Assembly (NCBI RefSeq): GCF_008035925.1
Contig: NZ_CP036264.1
Coordinates: 5,392,402 to 5,456,401, forward strand
Direction: 5' to 3'
Length of the DNA stretch: 64,000 nucleotides
Source: Stieleria maiorica
Lineage (GTDB): Bacteria > Planctomycetota > Planctomycetia > Pirellulales > Pirellulaceae
In this document: positions 41,856-51,365 of the stretch, one piece after another
Layout of the letters: every line of letters begins with the position of its first letter
Numbering within the stretch: position 1 is the stretch's first letter
Notes under the pieces: model-generated
Databases searched by the model: none
Told to the model about the DNA's origin: nothing
The model's input: only the letters and a program-made list of their open reading frames with translations
Position numbers and translations under genes: made by a program

Positions 41856-43744
41856 CCAATTGCCTCACCGGCGGCGATCCGCCGCCCGAGGATCGCGACC
41901 ACTGCGGCCAGCAGTCCCACTTGGATTAGTAGCAACCATCCCCAACCGATGCCCCAGCCGATCGGCAGCGTTCCGGCCACCATCGCGATCAAGCCCGCCG
42001 TGACGGCATAGGGCATTTGCGTCAGCACGTGTTCCATGTGGTCGCAGCCGCAAGCTTGTGACGACAAGATCGTGGTGTCCGAGATCGGCGAACAGTGGTC
42101 TCCGAACACCGCCCCGGAAAGCACACTTGCGATCGTCGCCAACATCAACGGGTGCGTCAAGACATCCGGCGATGATGCCACGTCGCCTGGAAGCGCCGCC
42201 ACCAGCGGAGCGGTCAACGTCAACGTCATCGGCATCAGCAGCCCCATCGTCCCAAAACTCGTGCCGGTGGAAAACGAGAGCGCTGCGGCCAACAAGAACA
42301 CGATGGTTGGCAACAACCGAACGACCAGCGGCACCGAACCGGAAGCCGCTGAATCCGCGTCCCCCGTCGACGACACGCTCGCGCCAGACAAGATCGTCTC
42401 GGCGACAAACTGCCCGGTGTACAACCGGTGGTCTTGAAACTCGAATTGTTCGCCGGTTTGGCCCTCGACCGACTTGCCGCCTGTCAGGCGCGAGAGCGCC
42501 GACGCGGTCCACAGGATCACGATCGCCGGAAGAACGATCTTCATGCCGCCCCAGCTCGCTTCACGAATTTGTTGCAGCGTCAACAGCCGCCGCGCCAGAC
42601 AGATCAACGCGATGGTCGCCAGTCCGGTCAATGCGCCGTACTGCAGTGCCAAACTTGAATCGGCGGCGCCCAGGATGTCGCGTAAACGTGGGGCCTCGCC
42701 CAACGAATCGCTCTCTCCCGATTGCAGCGACGCGATGCCCGTCGCATAAAGCAGCCCGATCACGACCGCCAAAGTCGCCGCAATCGGCACGACGGCAACC
42801 AACCACGACGTTTCCGCGGCCGGTTCCGTCAACGGATCCGCGCTCGCCCCCTCGTGAGACGATCGCCCATCGGATCCAGCCTCTATTGTCTCGTGTTCGG
42901 CCCGCAACATCGGCCCAAAATCCCGCCGGGTCAGCGCCAACATCGGCACCATCACCAGGGCAAGAATCGCATAAAAACGATACGGGATGCTGGCGATAAA
43001 CAACTCCATCGCCCGCGAAACCTCTGCCCCTTCGATGTCACCGAGCCCTTCGGCGATGTAGTCGATTTCGACCGCAATCCAAGTCGACAACAACGCCAAG
43101 CTGGCCATCGGAGCAGCGGTCGAATCGACGATGTAGGCCAGTTTTTGACGCGAGATTTTCAGCCGATCGCAAAGCGGTCGCAACGTCCCGCCGAGCAGCA
43201 CGGTGTTGGAATAGTCGTCAAAGAAAACCACCATCCCCAACAACCATGTCGTCAATTGCCCGCCGCGCCGTGTCTTGGCGATCGGAGTGATCAACTTGAT
43301 CAGGCCCAGCATTCCGCCGCTGCGGCTGATCACACCGATCATCGCCCCCATCAGCAGCGTAAAGGCAAATATCCTCAGTTTTCCCGGGTCGGCCAGCGTC
43401 GGCCACAGATGAACCTCGCAAAAATCCACCACCGCCGCGATCGGATCGCCGCCTGTCGTAATCAGTGTGCCGCAAAAAATCCCCACCAGCAATGACAATG
43501 CGGCCCGCTTGGTGACCATCGCCAAGACGATCGCGACCAGCGGTGGTAACAGGCTGAGCCAGCCGTAAGGATGATCATTCAAGGGACTGGCAGAATCAAA
43601 ATCGGCGTGAAGCAGGGCAGGTCGAAAGCCGGTCCAGCGGATCGGATTTCCCGACAATGTACCCGCCGGTCGACTCTGGGCAATTGCACTTTGGCCGGAT
43701 CGCGTCGCGTCGATGTAGCGGATCGCGTCAGGCGTCACGGTCAC
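41852..43744 (-). CDS. NhaC-type Na+/H+ antiporter
   Basis: A 630-residue product. The first 60 residues look unlike a membrane protein, so the true start may be internal; GTG 43744 is the longest option. From about residue 62 it has many helices, including LVGIFCGTLI, FFDDYSNTVLLGG and SDTTILSSQACGCDHMEHV, typical of the NhaC/YheL superfamily. It should exchange sodium for protons, and is coupled to the EamA transporter by overlapping stop and start. A soluble loop (about 280-320) sits between the halves. Confidence 0.83.
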   Translation of the reverse strand: MTVTPDAIRYIDATRSGQSAIAQSRPAGTLSGNPIRWTGFRPALLHADFDSASPLNDHPYGWLSLLPPLVAIVLAMVTKRAALSLLVGIFCGTLITTGGDPIAAVVDFCEVHLWPTLADPGKLRIFAFTLLMGAMIGVISRSGGMLGLIKLITPIAKTRRGGQLTTWLLGMVVFFDDYSNTVLLGGTLRPLCDRLKISRQKLAYIVDSTAAPMASLALLSTWIAVEIDYIAEGLGDIEGAEVSRAMELFIASIPYRFYAILALVMVPMLALTRRDFGPMLRAEHETIEAGSDGRSSHEGASADPLTEPAAETSWLVAVVPIAATLAVVIGLLYATGIASLQSGESDSLGEAPRLRDILGAADSSLALQYGALTGLATIALICLARRLLTLQQIREASWGGMKIVLPAIVILWTASALSRLTGGKSVEGQTGEQFEFQDHRLYTGQFVAETILSGASVSSTGDADSAASGSVPLVVRLLPTIVFLLAAALSFSTGTSFGTMGLLMPMTLTLTAPLVAALPGDVASSPDVLTHPLMLATIASVLSGAVFGDHCSPISDTTILSSQACGCDHMEHVLTQMPYAVTAGLIAMVAGTLPIGWGIGWGWLLLIQVGLLAAVVAILGRRIAAGEAIG

Positions 43745-44050
43745 ATCAGCACAGCCATCTGGCGACGATACGTCCGGTTTGATCCCGAAAGAGAGTGCAA
43801 ACTGCCAATCTTCCCCGCCCCGACCGAAGTTCGATCTGAGCCGGACGAGAGGTTCTGCGCGGCGGATTTTCTGCGAAGATCTCGGCTCTCGCTGTCGCAG
43901 ATCTGTTAAACTGGACGTCCCTCAGTTTCCCCGCAAATCACATTCAATCGCGTGATCGCTTGCGTCTCATGCCGCAGACGCCGGCTTGCCCAGACCTGCC
44001 TACTGTCCGACGCAACAAAACGAATGCCGAACGAAAAAGTGGATCGACGC
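43745..44050. other. Intergenic region between divergent genes
   Basis: I see no gene or repeat. It should contain the promoters for the antiporter operon (leftward) and the cytochrome operon (rightward). The start of the latter is uncertain, so ATG 44024 or 43952 would shorten this gap. Confidence 0.4.
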
Positions 44051-46495
44051 ATGGCGAACCGATTCTCGCTCCTTCCCGTCAGAAATCGCACCGTCTCGGT
44101 TTGTTGCTCCGGCTTGCTCGTTTGGTTTGTGGCACTTTTCTGCGAAAACATCCGCGCCGACGAGACCGCGACGACGCCCAAGGACGCGACCGGCGAGTCG
44201 CTTGAGCATGCGGCCGCCCCGGCGTTGGAGTTGTTTTTAACCGAGTACTGTTTGGACTGTCACAGCGAGGATGCTCCGGAGGCAGACTTGGACCTTTCGC
44301 TTTTGCCCGACCACAGCCTGGAATCGCATGATGAAATCTGGGAACGTGTGCTCGGCGAGTTGATGTCACGGCGGATGCCACCGCCGGACGCCTACCGCCC
44401 CTCGGAACAGGACTATCAAAAAGCGAGCAACCGACTGGTCCAAGCGTTAGCGGCCGTCGCGGCAAAACATCCCAAGCCGGGTCGCACGGATACGTTCCGG
44501 CGATTGAACCGGTTTGAATATCAGAATGCGATCCGAGATCTGCTGGCGCTCGACGTCGACGCCGAAGCGATGTTGCCGGCCGATGAATCCAGCCATGGGT
44601 TCGACAACGTCACGGTCGCAGACCTGCCGCCGACGTTGGTCTCGCGTTACATCAACGCGGCACGAACCATCAGCCGACTTGCGATCGCCCAGCCATCGGA
44701 TCAATTGGAAGGGCACACGTACCGCATGCCCGCCGATGTGACTCAAGAGCAACACGTGGTCGGATTGCCGCCGGGAACCCGCGGCGGCATGTTGATTCAC
44801 CACACCTTCCCACGCTCCGGTGTCTACGAAGTGCAAGTCCACTTGGCACGCGATCGCAACGAGCATGTCGAAGGTTTGAACGGTAAGTACCAAATGGAGT
44901 TTCTGTTGGATCGGGATCGCGTCGCCGATTTCGAACTCGTCCCGCCGAAGGCCAAGAGTCGCTACTTTTTCGATGACAGCCGGTTGAAGGCACGGATCGA
45001 TGTGACCGCCGGCCCTCACGACTTCGGTGTCACCTTCGTTAAAAACAAGTCGTCGCTGATCGAAACCAAACGCCAACCATTGAATGTGCATTTCAATTCG
45101 CACCGGCATCCGCGACAGACCCCCGCGGTGTTTCAAGTGTCGATCACCGGTCCGTACGTCGATGCCGATACGTCAGCCGCGACGCAAACCGCCCCGGACA
45201 CGCCCAGCCGACGTCGCGTGTTTACCTGCTATCCGTCGACGTCCGCGCAGAACGAATCTTGTGCCGAACAAATCCTCTCGCGTCTGGCCCGACTTGCCTA
45301 TCGACGCGCCGTCGACCACACGGACATCGCCCCGCTGATGGAGTTCTATCGCGATGGCGAGGCCGCAGGTGGATTCGAGGCAGGGATCGAACGGGCGCTG
45401 GCGTCGCTGTTGGTCAGCCCCAGGTTCCTGTTCCGCATCGAACGAGACCCCGAAGGCCTGGACGCCGGCGAAGTCTATCCGATCAGCGACATCGAACTGG
45501 CATCACGGTTGTCGTTCTTCCTGTGGAGCAGCCTACCCGACGACGAATTGCTGACGGTCGTCGAACAAGGCAAGCTGCGGGATCCCGAAATCTTGCGCCA
45601 GCAGATGCTGCGGATGCTCAGCGACCGCCGTGCCGAAGCGCTGGTGACCAACTTCGCCAACCAGTGGCTGCATCTGCGAAACCTGGAAAGCAAAACGCCC
45701 GACGCCCGACTGTATCCCGACTTCGACGACAACCTCCGCCAAGCGATGCGGCGTGAAACGGAATTGCTGTTCCAAAGCGTGGTCGACGAAGACCGCAGCG
45801 TTCTGGACTTGTTGCGAGCCGATTACACGTACCTGAACGAACGCTTGGCCAAACATTACGGCATCCCGCATGTTTATGGCAGCCGGTTTCGTCGCGTCAA
45901 CCTTTCCAGTGATGACCATCGTGGCGGATTGTTACGGCACGGAAGCATCTTGACGGTGACCTCCTATGCGACGCGAACCTCGCCCGTGATCCGCGGCAAC
46001 TGGGTCCTGGAAAATTTGCTCGCCACGCCAACTCCGCCGCCACCGCCGAACGTTCCGTCGCTGGAAGAGGAGGTGATCGGGGCGGACCTTCCGATCCGCC
46101 AGCGGCTCGCCAAACACCGCTCCAACGCCGCCTGCGCCAGCTGTCACGTGATCATCGACCCGATCGGATTTTCGTTGGAAAACTATGATGCGGTCGGACG
46201 ATGGCGAGACACCGAATTCGGTGTTCCGGTTGATGCCGAGGGCGCGTTGCCCAGCGGCGACAGTTTCCATGGCGTGACGGGATTAGAGGCCGCCGTATTG
46301 CAGCGGCCCGAATTGTTCGCCACGGCGATGACCGAAAAACTGATCACCTATGCGCTCGGTCGCGGCGTCACTACCTCCGACGGCCCCGCGATTCGCGAAA
46401 TCGTGCGTCGTGCTGGACAAGATCAATATCGTTTTTCTGCGTTGATTTGGGAAATCATCAACAGCCCGGCTTTTCAAATGAGGACCTTCCGGTGA
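44051..46495 (+). CDS. Planctomycete DUF1592/DUF1588-type cytochrome protein
   Basis: ATG 44051 is chosen, giving 814 residues; ATG 44024 is possible. The N-terminus has a membrane/signal segment (LLVWFVALFCENIRA). A heme-binding CLDCH motif lies near 60 (DUF1587-type). Domains of the DUF1592/DUF1588/DUF1585 series follow, with FRRLNRFEYQNAIRDLL, LLVSPRFLFRIE, LASRLSFFLWSSLPDD and NLLATPTPPPPPNVP. A second heme motif, CASCH, lies near 700, and the end reads IREIVRRAG.. NSPAFQMRTFR. This is a periplasmic electron-transfer protein of unknown pathway. Its stop overlaps the DUF1552 start. Confidence 0.93.
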   Translation: MANRFSLLPVRNRTVSVCCSGLLVWFVALFCENIRADETATTPKDATGESLEHAAAPALELFLTEYCLDCHSEDAPEADLDLSLLPDHSLESHDEIWERVLGELMSRRMPPPDAYRPSEQDYQKASNRLVQALAAVAAKHPKPGRTDTFRRLNRFEYQNAIRDLLALDVDAEAMLPADESSHGFDNVTVADLPPTLVSRYINAARTISRLAIAQPSDQLEGHTYRMPADVTQEQHVVGLPPGTRGGMLIHHTFPRSGVYEVQVHLARDRNEHVEGLNGKYQMEFLLDRDRVADFELVPPKAKSRYFFDDSRLKARIDVTAGPHDFGVTFVKNKSSLIETKRQPLNVHFNSHRHPRQTPAVFQVSITGPYVDADTSAATQTAPDTPSRRRVFTCYPSTSAQNESCAEQILSRLARLAYRRAVDHTDIAPLMEFYRDGEAAGGFEAGIERALASLLVSPRFLFRIERDPEGLDAGEVYPISDIELASRLSFFLWSSLPDDELLTVVEQGKLRDPEILRQQMLRMLSDRRAEALVTNFANQWLHLRNLESKTPDARLYPDFDDNLRQAMRRETELLFQSVVDEDRSVLDLLRADYTYLNERLAKHYGIPHVYGSRFRRVNLSSDDHRGGLLRHGSILTVTSYATRTSPVIRGNWVLENLLATPTPPPPPNVPSLEEEVIGADLPIRQRLAKHRSNAACASCHVIIDPIGFSLENYDAVGRWRDTEFGVPVDAEGALPSGDSFHGVTGLEAAVLQRPELFATAMTEKLITYALGRGVTTSDGPAIREIVRRAGQDQYRFSALIWEIINSPAFQMRTFR

Positions 46496-47838
46496 ATCTG
46501 ATTCGAAAGAAAGCTCTCTCACGTCGAACGGTGCTACGCGGCCTCGGCGGCGCCGTCGCGCTACCGCTGCTCGATGCGATGGTACCGGCAGCAACCGCAT
46601 CGGAATCCACCGCCGCGGCGCCGGTTCGACGGCTCGGTTATGTCTTCATGCCGATGGGCTGTGACCTGTCGCGATGGAAACCGCCCGGCGAAACCACGCT
46701 GGGTGAATTGCCGCCGATCCTGCAGTCGCTCGAGCCCGTGCGCCGACAAGTCACGGTGATCAGCAACTTGGAGCTTGCTAACGCTTACCCGGGTTCGCAC
46801 GCAACGTCCAATTCCGCGTTCTTGAGCGCCGCCAAGGCGAAGCACACCGAAGGCACCGATTACTACTTGGGCACGACCGCCGATCAACTCGCGGCCAAGC
46901 AGATCGGTCAATCGACGCAGCTGCCTTCGATGGAATTGTCGATGGATCTGATGCAAACTGTCGGCCAGTGCGACAACGGCTATGCCTGCGTTTACCAAAA
47001 CAACCTGTCCTGGTCATCACCCACGACACCGCTGCCGTCCGAAGCACATCCGCGGATCGTGTTCGAGAGCATGTTCGGGGCGGGCGGAACGGCAGCCCAG
47101 CGGCGGGCCGAACGCAATCAAAAGGCGAGTCTGTTGGATTGGATGTCCGAGGACATCGCGCGGCTGAATCGCGAAGTCGGTCCGTCGGATCGCGTCAGGA
47201 TCAGCCAATACTTGGATTCGGTGCGCGAAGTCGAGCGGCGGATTCAACAATCCGAAGCCGCTGCGAAGGACAACGAGTTGCCGGACCTGGATCGGCCGAT
47301 GGGCGTCCCTGCCTCCTACGCCGACCACGCACGACTGATGTTCGACTTGCAGGTTTTAGCATTGCAAGCCGACATCACACGCGTGATCACATTCCAGTTG
47401 GCCCGGGAAACGAGCAACCGTAGTTATCCCGAATTGGGCGTTCCCGAATCGCATCACCCGCTGTCGCACCACGGCAACGACGAACAGAAGATCGCAAAAA
47501 TGGCAAAGATCAATGCGTTTCATGTCTCGCTGTTCGCGTACTTCCTGGAAAAACTTCAGCAAACGTCCGACGGAAACGGGTCGCTGTTGGATCATTCCCT
47601 GTTGCTTTACGGCAGCGGCATGGGCAACCCGAACGTCCACGACCACTCGGACCTGCCGATCATCGTCGCCGGTGGTGCCGCCGGTGGCATGCAGGGAGGG
47701 AGGCACATTCAATACGACCGCCCCACCCCGCTGGCCAATTTACACCTGACGTTGCTGGATAAGGTCGGCGTCAAACTCGACAAATTCGCCGACAGCGAAG
47801 GCCCCGTCGACGAACTCTTCGAACCGCTTTCGGTGTAA
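46492..47838 (+). CDS. DUF1552 protein, Tat-secreted
   Basis: GTG 46492 overlaps the cytochrome stop as GTGA and gives 448 residues; the frame from 46447 is longer. LSRRTVLRGLGGAVALPLLDAM is a twin-arginine signal. The body is the DUF1552 fold related to alkaline-phosphatase-like and DUF1501 proteins (GYVFMPMGCDLSRW; ESHHPLSHHGND; LLYGSGMGNPNVHDHSDLP). It pairs invariably with the DUF1592 cytochrome in planctomycetes and is probably its periplasmic partner. Confidence 0.93.
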   Translation: MNLIRKKALSRRTVLRGLGGAVALPLLDAMVPAATASESTAAAPVRRLGYVFMPMGCDLSRWKPPGETTLGELPPILQSLEPVRRQVTVISNLELANAYPGSHATSNSAFLSAAKAKHTEGTDYYLGTTADQLAAKQIGQSTQLPSMELSMDLMQTVGQCDNGYACVYQNNLSWSSPTTPLPSEAHPRIVFESMFGAGGTAAQRRAERNQKASLLDWMSEDIARLNREVGPSDRVRISQYLDSVREVERRIQQSEAAAKDNELPDLDRPMGVPASYADHARLMFDLQVLALQADITRVITFQLARETSNRSYPELGVPESHHPLSHHGNDEQKIAKMAKINAFHVSLFAYFLEKLQQTSDGNGSLLDHSLLLYGSGMGNPNVHDHSDLPIIVAGGAAGGMQGGRHIQYDRPTPLANLHLTLLDKVGVKLDKFADSEGPVDELFEPLSV

Positions 47839-47843
47839 TCACG

Positions 47844-49451
47844 GTGAAACGGATGGTGAATCAGTTTCTTGTTCGCTTGCGTCACAACGTCGCTACGCTC
47901 ACCAAAGCGTGGACGACGCGGAAGATCCATCCGCCAACCGCTTTCGCGCATCAACGGAGCATTCTTACTGTCACGCTTTGCTGGATCCTACTGAGCGGTG
48001 CATCGCTCCACGCCGCCGACTCTTCGCTGGCCGATGCGGCGGAACATCAAGACCACGCGAGGGTCGTCAGCTTACTCAAAGGAGCTGACGACGGATCGAT
48101 CGACGTCGATGCACCACAAGTCGACGGAATGACGGCACTGCACTGGGCCACCTATTTCGATGATGCCGACATGTGCAAGACGCTCGTCGATGCGGGGGCA
48201 CGCGCGGATTGCGAAAACCGCTACGGCGTCACTCCGCTATCGCTCGCCTGCACCAACGGAAACACCGAGATCGTGCGATTGCTGCTCGAAAACGGCGCCG
48301 ACGCCAACGCGACGCTCAATGGTGGTGAGACAGCCCTCATGACAGCATCCCGGACCGGACGTGTCGGCCCGGTCCGCGCGTTGCTTGAGCACGGCGCCGA
48401 TGTCGACGCGAAAGAACGCAACGATCAGACCGCACTGATGTGGGCGGCCCACGAAGGCCACCTTGATGTCGTCGATTTGTTGCTCGACGCGGGCGCAGAT
48501 TTTGACACGCCCTTGCGATCGGGTTACACGCCGATGACCTTTGCCGTTCGCCAAGGACACACTTCCGTCGTGAAACGGTTTCTCGATGCCGGTGTGGATG
48601 TCAATTCGGTGATGATGCCCGCCAACAGTTCCGGCAAGAACGTTCAAAAGCGGACCTCACCGCTGATCCTGGCGATCGAAAACGGCCACTTTGAACTCGC
48701 CGTCGAATTGCTGAAGGCCGGTGCAGATCCGAACGATCAGCGGACCGGGTTTTCACCGCTGTTCACGATGTCATGGGTTCGCAAACCGCCGCTGGGGGAC
48801 AATGCCGACGGAGACCCGCCGCCGATCGGATCGGGATCGATGACCAGTTTGCAATTCGTCCGGGCGCTCGTCGAACACGGGGCCGACGTCAACGCGAGGA
48901 AAGAACGCAGTGGCGGTCGCGGCAAGTTCGGCAAGAAAGGGGCGACGGCTTTCTTCGCCGCGGCCGGAACCGCCGATGTCGCCCTGATGCAAACGCTATT
49001 GGACTTGGGCGCCGATCCGACGCTTGCCGCCGACAACGGTTGGACACCGTTGATGATCGCGGCGGGAATCGGCTCGGGAACCGAAGGCGACTCGGCGGGC
49101 TCGGAACCGGAATGCCTGGCAGCGGTTTCCTTCCTGATCGACTTGGGGGCCGAAGTCAACGCCGTCGACGAAAACGGCGAAACGGCCATGCACGGTGCCG
49201 CCTATAAAATGATGCCGTCGGTCGTTAATCGTCTCGCTGCCAGCGGCGCCGACATCAACGTCTGGAGCAAGGTGACCAAACAGGGCCGGATGCCGTTGTG
49301 GATCGCCATGGGCCATCGCGGCGGAGGAAATTTTAAACCCTCCTACGAAACCGCTGATGCCATCCGCGCCTTGATGATCGCCGAAGGCATCACCCCGCCG
49401 CCACCGCCCAAACGGAAGCTCGAAAAAGGCTATCGACAAGACGGGAATTAG
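47844..49451 (+). CDS. Secreted ankyrin-repeat protein
   Basis: A 535-residue protein (GTG 47844) with a membrane or signal segment near 40-58 (SILTVTLCWILLSGASLHAA). At least seven ankyrin repeats run from about 65 to 330, for example MTALHWATYFDDADMCKTL and QTALMWAAHEGHLDVVDLLL. A second group follows (GWTPLMIAAGI; GETAMHGAAYK). It starts five bases after the DUF1552 stop, so the three genes form one operon. Ankyrin repeats bind proteins, perhaps the neighbouring cytochrome and DUF1552 proteins. Confidence 0.92.
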   Translation: MKRMVNQFLVRLRHNVATLTKAWTTRKIHPPTAFAHQRSILTVTLCWILLSGASLHAADSSLADAAEHQDHARVVSLLKGADDGSIDVDAPQVDGMTALHWATYFDDADMCKTLVDAGARADCENRYGVTPLSLACTNGNTEIVRLLLENGADANATLNGGETALMTASRTGRVGPVRALLEHGADVDAKERNDQTALMWAAHEGHLDVVDLLLDAGADFDTPLRSGYTPMTFAVRQGHTSVVKRFLDAGVDVNSVMMPANSSGKNVQKRTSPLILAIENGHFELAVELLKAGADPNDQRTGFSPLFTMSWVRKPPLGDNADGDPPPIGSGSMTSLQFVRALVEHGADVNARKERSGGRGKFGKKGATAFFAAAGTADVALMQTLLDLGADPTLAADNGWTPLMIAAGIGSGTEGDSAGSEPECLAAVSFLIDLGAEVNAVDENGETAMHGAAYKMMPSVVNRLAASGADINVWSKVTKQGRMPLWIAMGHRGGGNFKPSYETADAIRALMIAEGITPPPPPKRKLEKGYRQDGN

Positions 49452-49685
49452 TTGCCGACGAGAAATTGGCAAAACGATGGGGGCAAAACAATGTCGTAGC
49501 GACTCCGCCGCTCGGAGGTCGTTCGATTCGCCAGAGCAAGTCAATTCCCGAGGAGGCCCCACCTTCTGGCGAAGGTAGCTACGATTGAACGACCATGGCC
49601 GGCAATTGGAGTGCATCGTTGTGCTGTCCAATTGACCTGTTCCTTCAATCAACCTTCTGTCCCCAACCACTCCCACGCAACATCC
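49452..49685. repeat. Intergenic region with dispersed GTAGCTAC repeat
   Basis: TTCTGGCGAAGGTAGCTAC (49564-49582) is the reverse complement of GTAGCTACCTTCGCCAGAA, nearly the same as the units at 53583-53652. Nothing else is recognised before the tandem repeats at 49686. Confidence 0.5.
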
Positions 49686-49814
49686 CATCGTTCTGCCCCC
49701 CATCGTTCTGCCCCCCCATCGTCTTGCCCCCATCGTCTTGCCCCCATCGTCTTGCCCCCATCGTCTTGCCCCCATCGTCTTGCCCCCATCGTCTTGCCCC
49801 CATCGTCTTGCCCC
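49686..49814. repeat. 14-bp tandem repeat array before a sulfatase gene
   Basis: CATCGTCTTGCCCC repeats with starts at 49717, 49731, 49745, 49759, 49773, 49787 and 49801, after two diverged CATCGTTCTG units at 49686 and 49701. It ends 20 bp before ATG 49834. The repeat number could vary by slippage and alter the promoter or 5' leader. Confidence 0.9.
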
Positions 49815-49833
49815 TCCCCACCGCCCGCCTCTC

Positions 49834-51279
49834 ATGCTCGCGCAAAAACAAACCCTCTCCGTCGCACTGGTCACCCTCCTCGTTGCCCAACTAGCCAACT
49901 CCAAGTCACTCGCTGCCGAGACATCGGAGCGGCCGCACATCATCTTGGTGATGGCCGATGACCACGGCTATGGCGACACCGGATTCACCGGACATCCCTT
50001 CGTCCAAACGCCGCACCTGGACGCGATGTCCAAGGCGGGCGTCGTATTCAACCGCTTTTACGCCAGTGCGCCGGTCTGTTCACCGACCCGCGCCAGTGTG
50101 ATGACCGGTCGCCATCCGTTTCGCACCAACGTTCCCAATCACGGCCACTACATGCGGCCCGACGAAGTGACGATCGCCGAGGCGCTCGGCGGCGCCGGCT
50201 ATGTCACCGGCCATTTTGGCAAATGGCACATCGGATCGGTTCAACCGGACAGCCCGACCAGTCCCGGCGGGGCAGGATTCGACGAGTGGCTCTCCGGATT
50301 GAACTTCTTCGACAACGATCCCTACCTCAGCCGCAACGGAAACTACGAACACATCGAAGGCCCCGGAACCGTGATCACGATGGAAGCGACCATCGAGTTC
50401 CTGACGAAACACCACGCTGGCGATCGCCCGATGTTCGCCGTCACCTGGTTTCCTTCTCCCCACGATCCCCAACAGGAATTGCCACAGAACGTTCCCGATG
50501 CCGCGACACTTTACAACGACCAAAGTACGAAGAAACCGGGTTACTTTCGCGAGATCACGCTGTTGGATCAACAAGTCGGACGACTTCGTCAATCCTTGCG
50601 CGACCTTGGCATCGCCGAAAACACGCTGCTGTTCTACTGCAGCGACAACGGCGGGTTGATCGTCGAATCGTCCGGCGGTCGCAACAAAAAGGGCAGTATT
50701 TATGAAGGCGGATTGCGGGTTCCCGCGATTCTGGAATGGCCGGCGCGATTCGGTCATCAGTCGATCGACACGCCTGCGTTTGCCGCCGACCTGTACCCGA
50801 CGCTGGTCCCCATCGCCGGCGCCAAAGTTCCGCATCAACCGCGACTGGACGGCGTTGACCTTGCCGACGTGTTGGCCGGCAAGCAAACCACGCGACCGCC
50901 GATGGGATTCTGGCACGGACACACCCAAGGGCAAAGCACGTACAGCGACCGGATCATCCGCGCGCTACTCGAAGCCAAACAATCCGGACGCCCCAACCCG
51001 TTCCCCGAGCGAGTTTTAAAGAACGTCCAAGAGTTTCCGACCTTCGGCGACGAAGGGATGCGAGGCCACGCGGCATGGAACGCTTGGCCGTGGAAGCTGC
51101 ACCGAATTCAAAACGACAACCAAATCAAGTTGGAACTCTACAACTTGGAAACTGACCCCATGGAGCAAACAAATCTGGTCAAAAAACACCCCGATCGCGC
51201 CGCCCAAATGAAAACGCAGCTCGAGGCCTGGCAGCGGTCGGTCTTGGACAGCTGGTCGGGGAAGGACTATGTGCGTTGA
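49834..51279 (+). CDS. Secreted sulfatase
   Basis: ATG 49834 gives a signal peptide (LSVALVTLLVAQLANSKSLA); the frame from 49738 would translate the tandem repeat array. The 481-residue product shows ILVMADDHGYGDTGFTGHP, then VCSPTRASVMTGR with C82 as the formylglycine cysteine, GKWHIG and CSDNGG. It belongs to family S1. Another sulfatase follows after 86 bp, so they may be cotranscribed. Substrate unknown. Confidence 0.92.
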   Translation: MLAQKQTLSVALVTLLVAQLANSKSLAAETSERPHIILVMADDHGYGDTGFTGHPFVQTPHLDAMSKAGVVFNRFYASAPVCSPTRASVMTGRHPFRTNVPNHGHYMRPDEVTIAEALGGAGYVTGHFGKWHIGSVQPDSPTSPGGAGFDEWLSGLNFFDNDPYLSRNGNYEHIEGPGTVITMEATIEFLTKHHAGDRPMFAVTWFPSPHDPQQELPQNVPDAATLYNDQSTKKPGYFREITLLDQQVGRLRQSLRDLGIAENTLLFYCSDNGGLIVESSGGRNKKGSIYEGGLRVPAILEWPARFGHQSIDTPAFAADLYPTLVPIAGAKVPHQPRLDGVDLADVLAGKQTTRPPMGFWHGHTQGQSTYSDRIIRALLEAKQSGRPNPFPERVLKNVQEFPTFGDEGMRGHAAWNAWPWKLHRIQNDNQIKLELYNLETDPMEQTNLVKKHPDRAAQMKTQLEAWQRSVLDSWSGKDYVR

Positions 51280-51365
51280 TTGTTGTTTCCAGAGATAATG
51301 CAGGCCGTATGTGCCTCGCCTCACGCCCCGTTTGATCGCCAACCAAGACCATTTGAAATCCTCCC

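Noticed and set aside
49686-49814. CRISPR array
   Set aside because: Units are 14 bp, tandem without spacers, and no cas gene is present.
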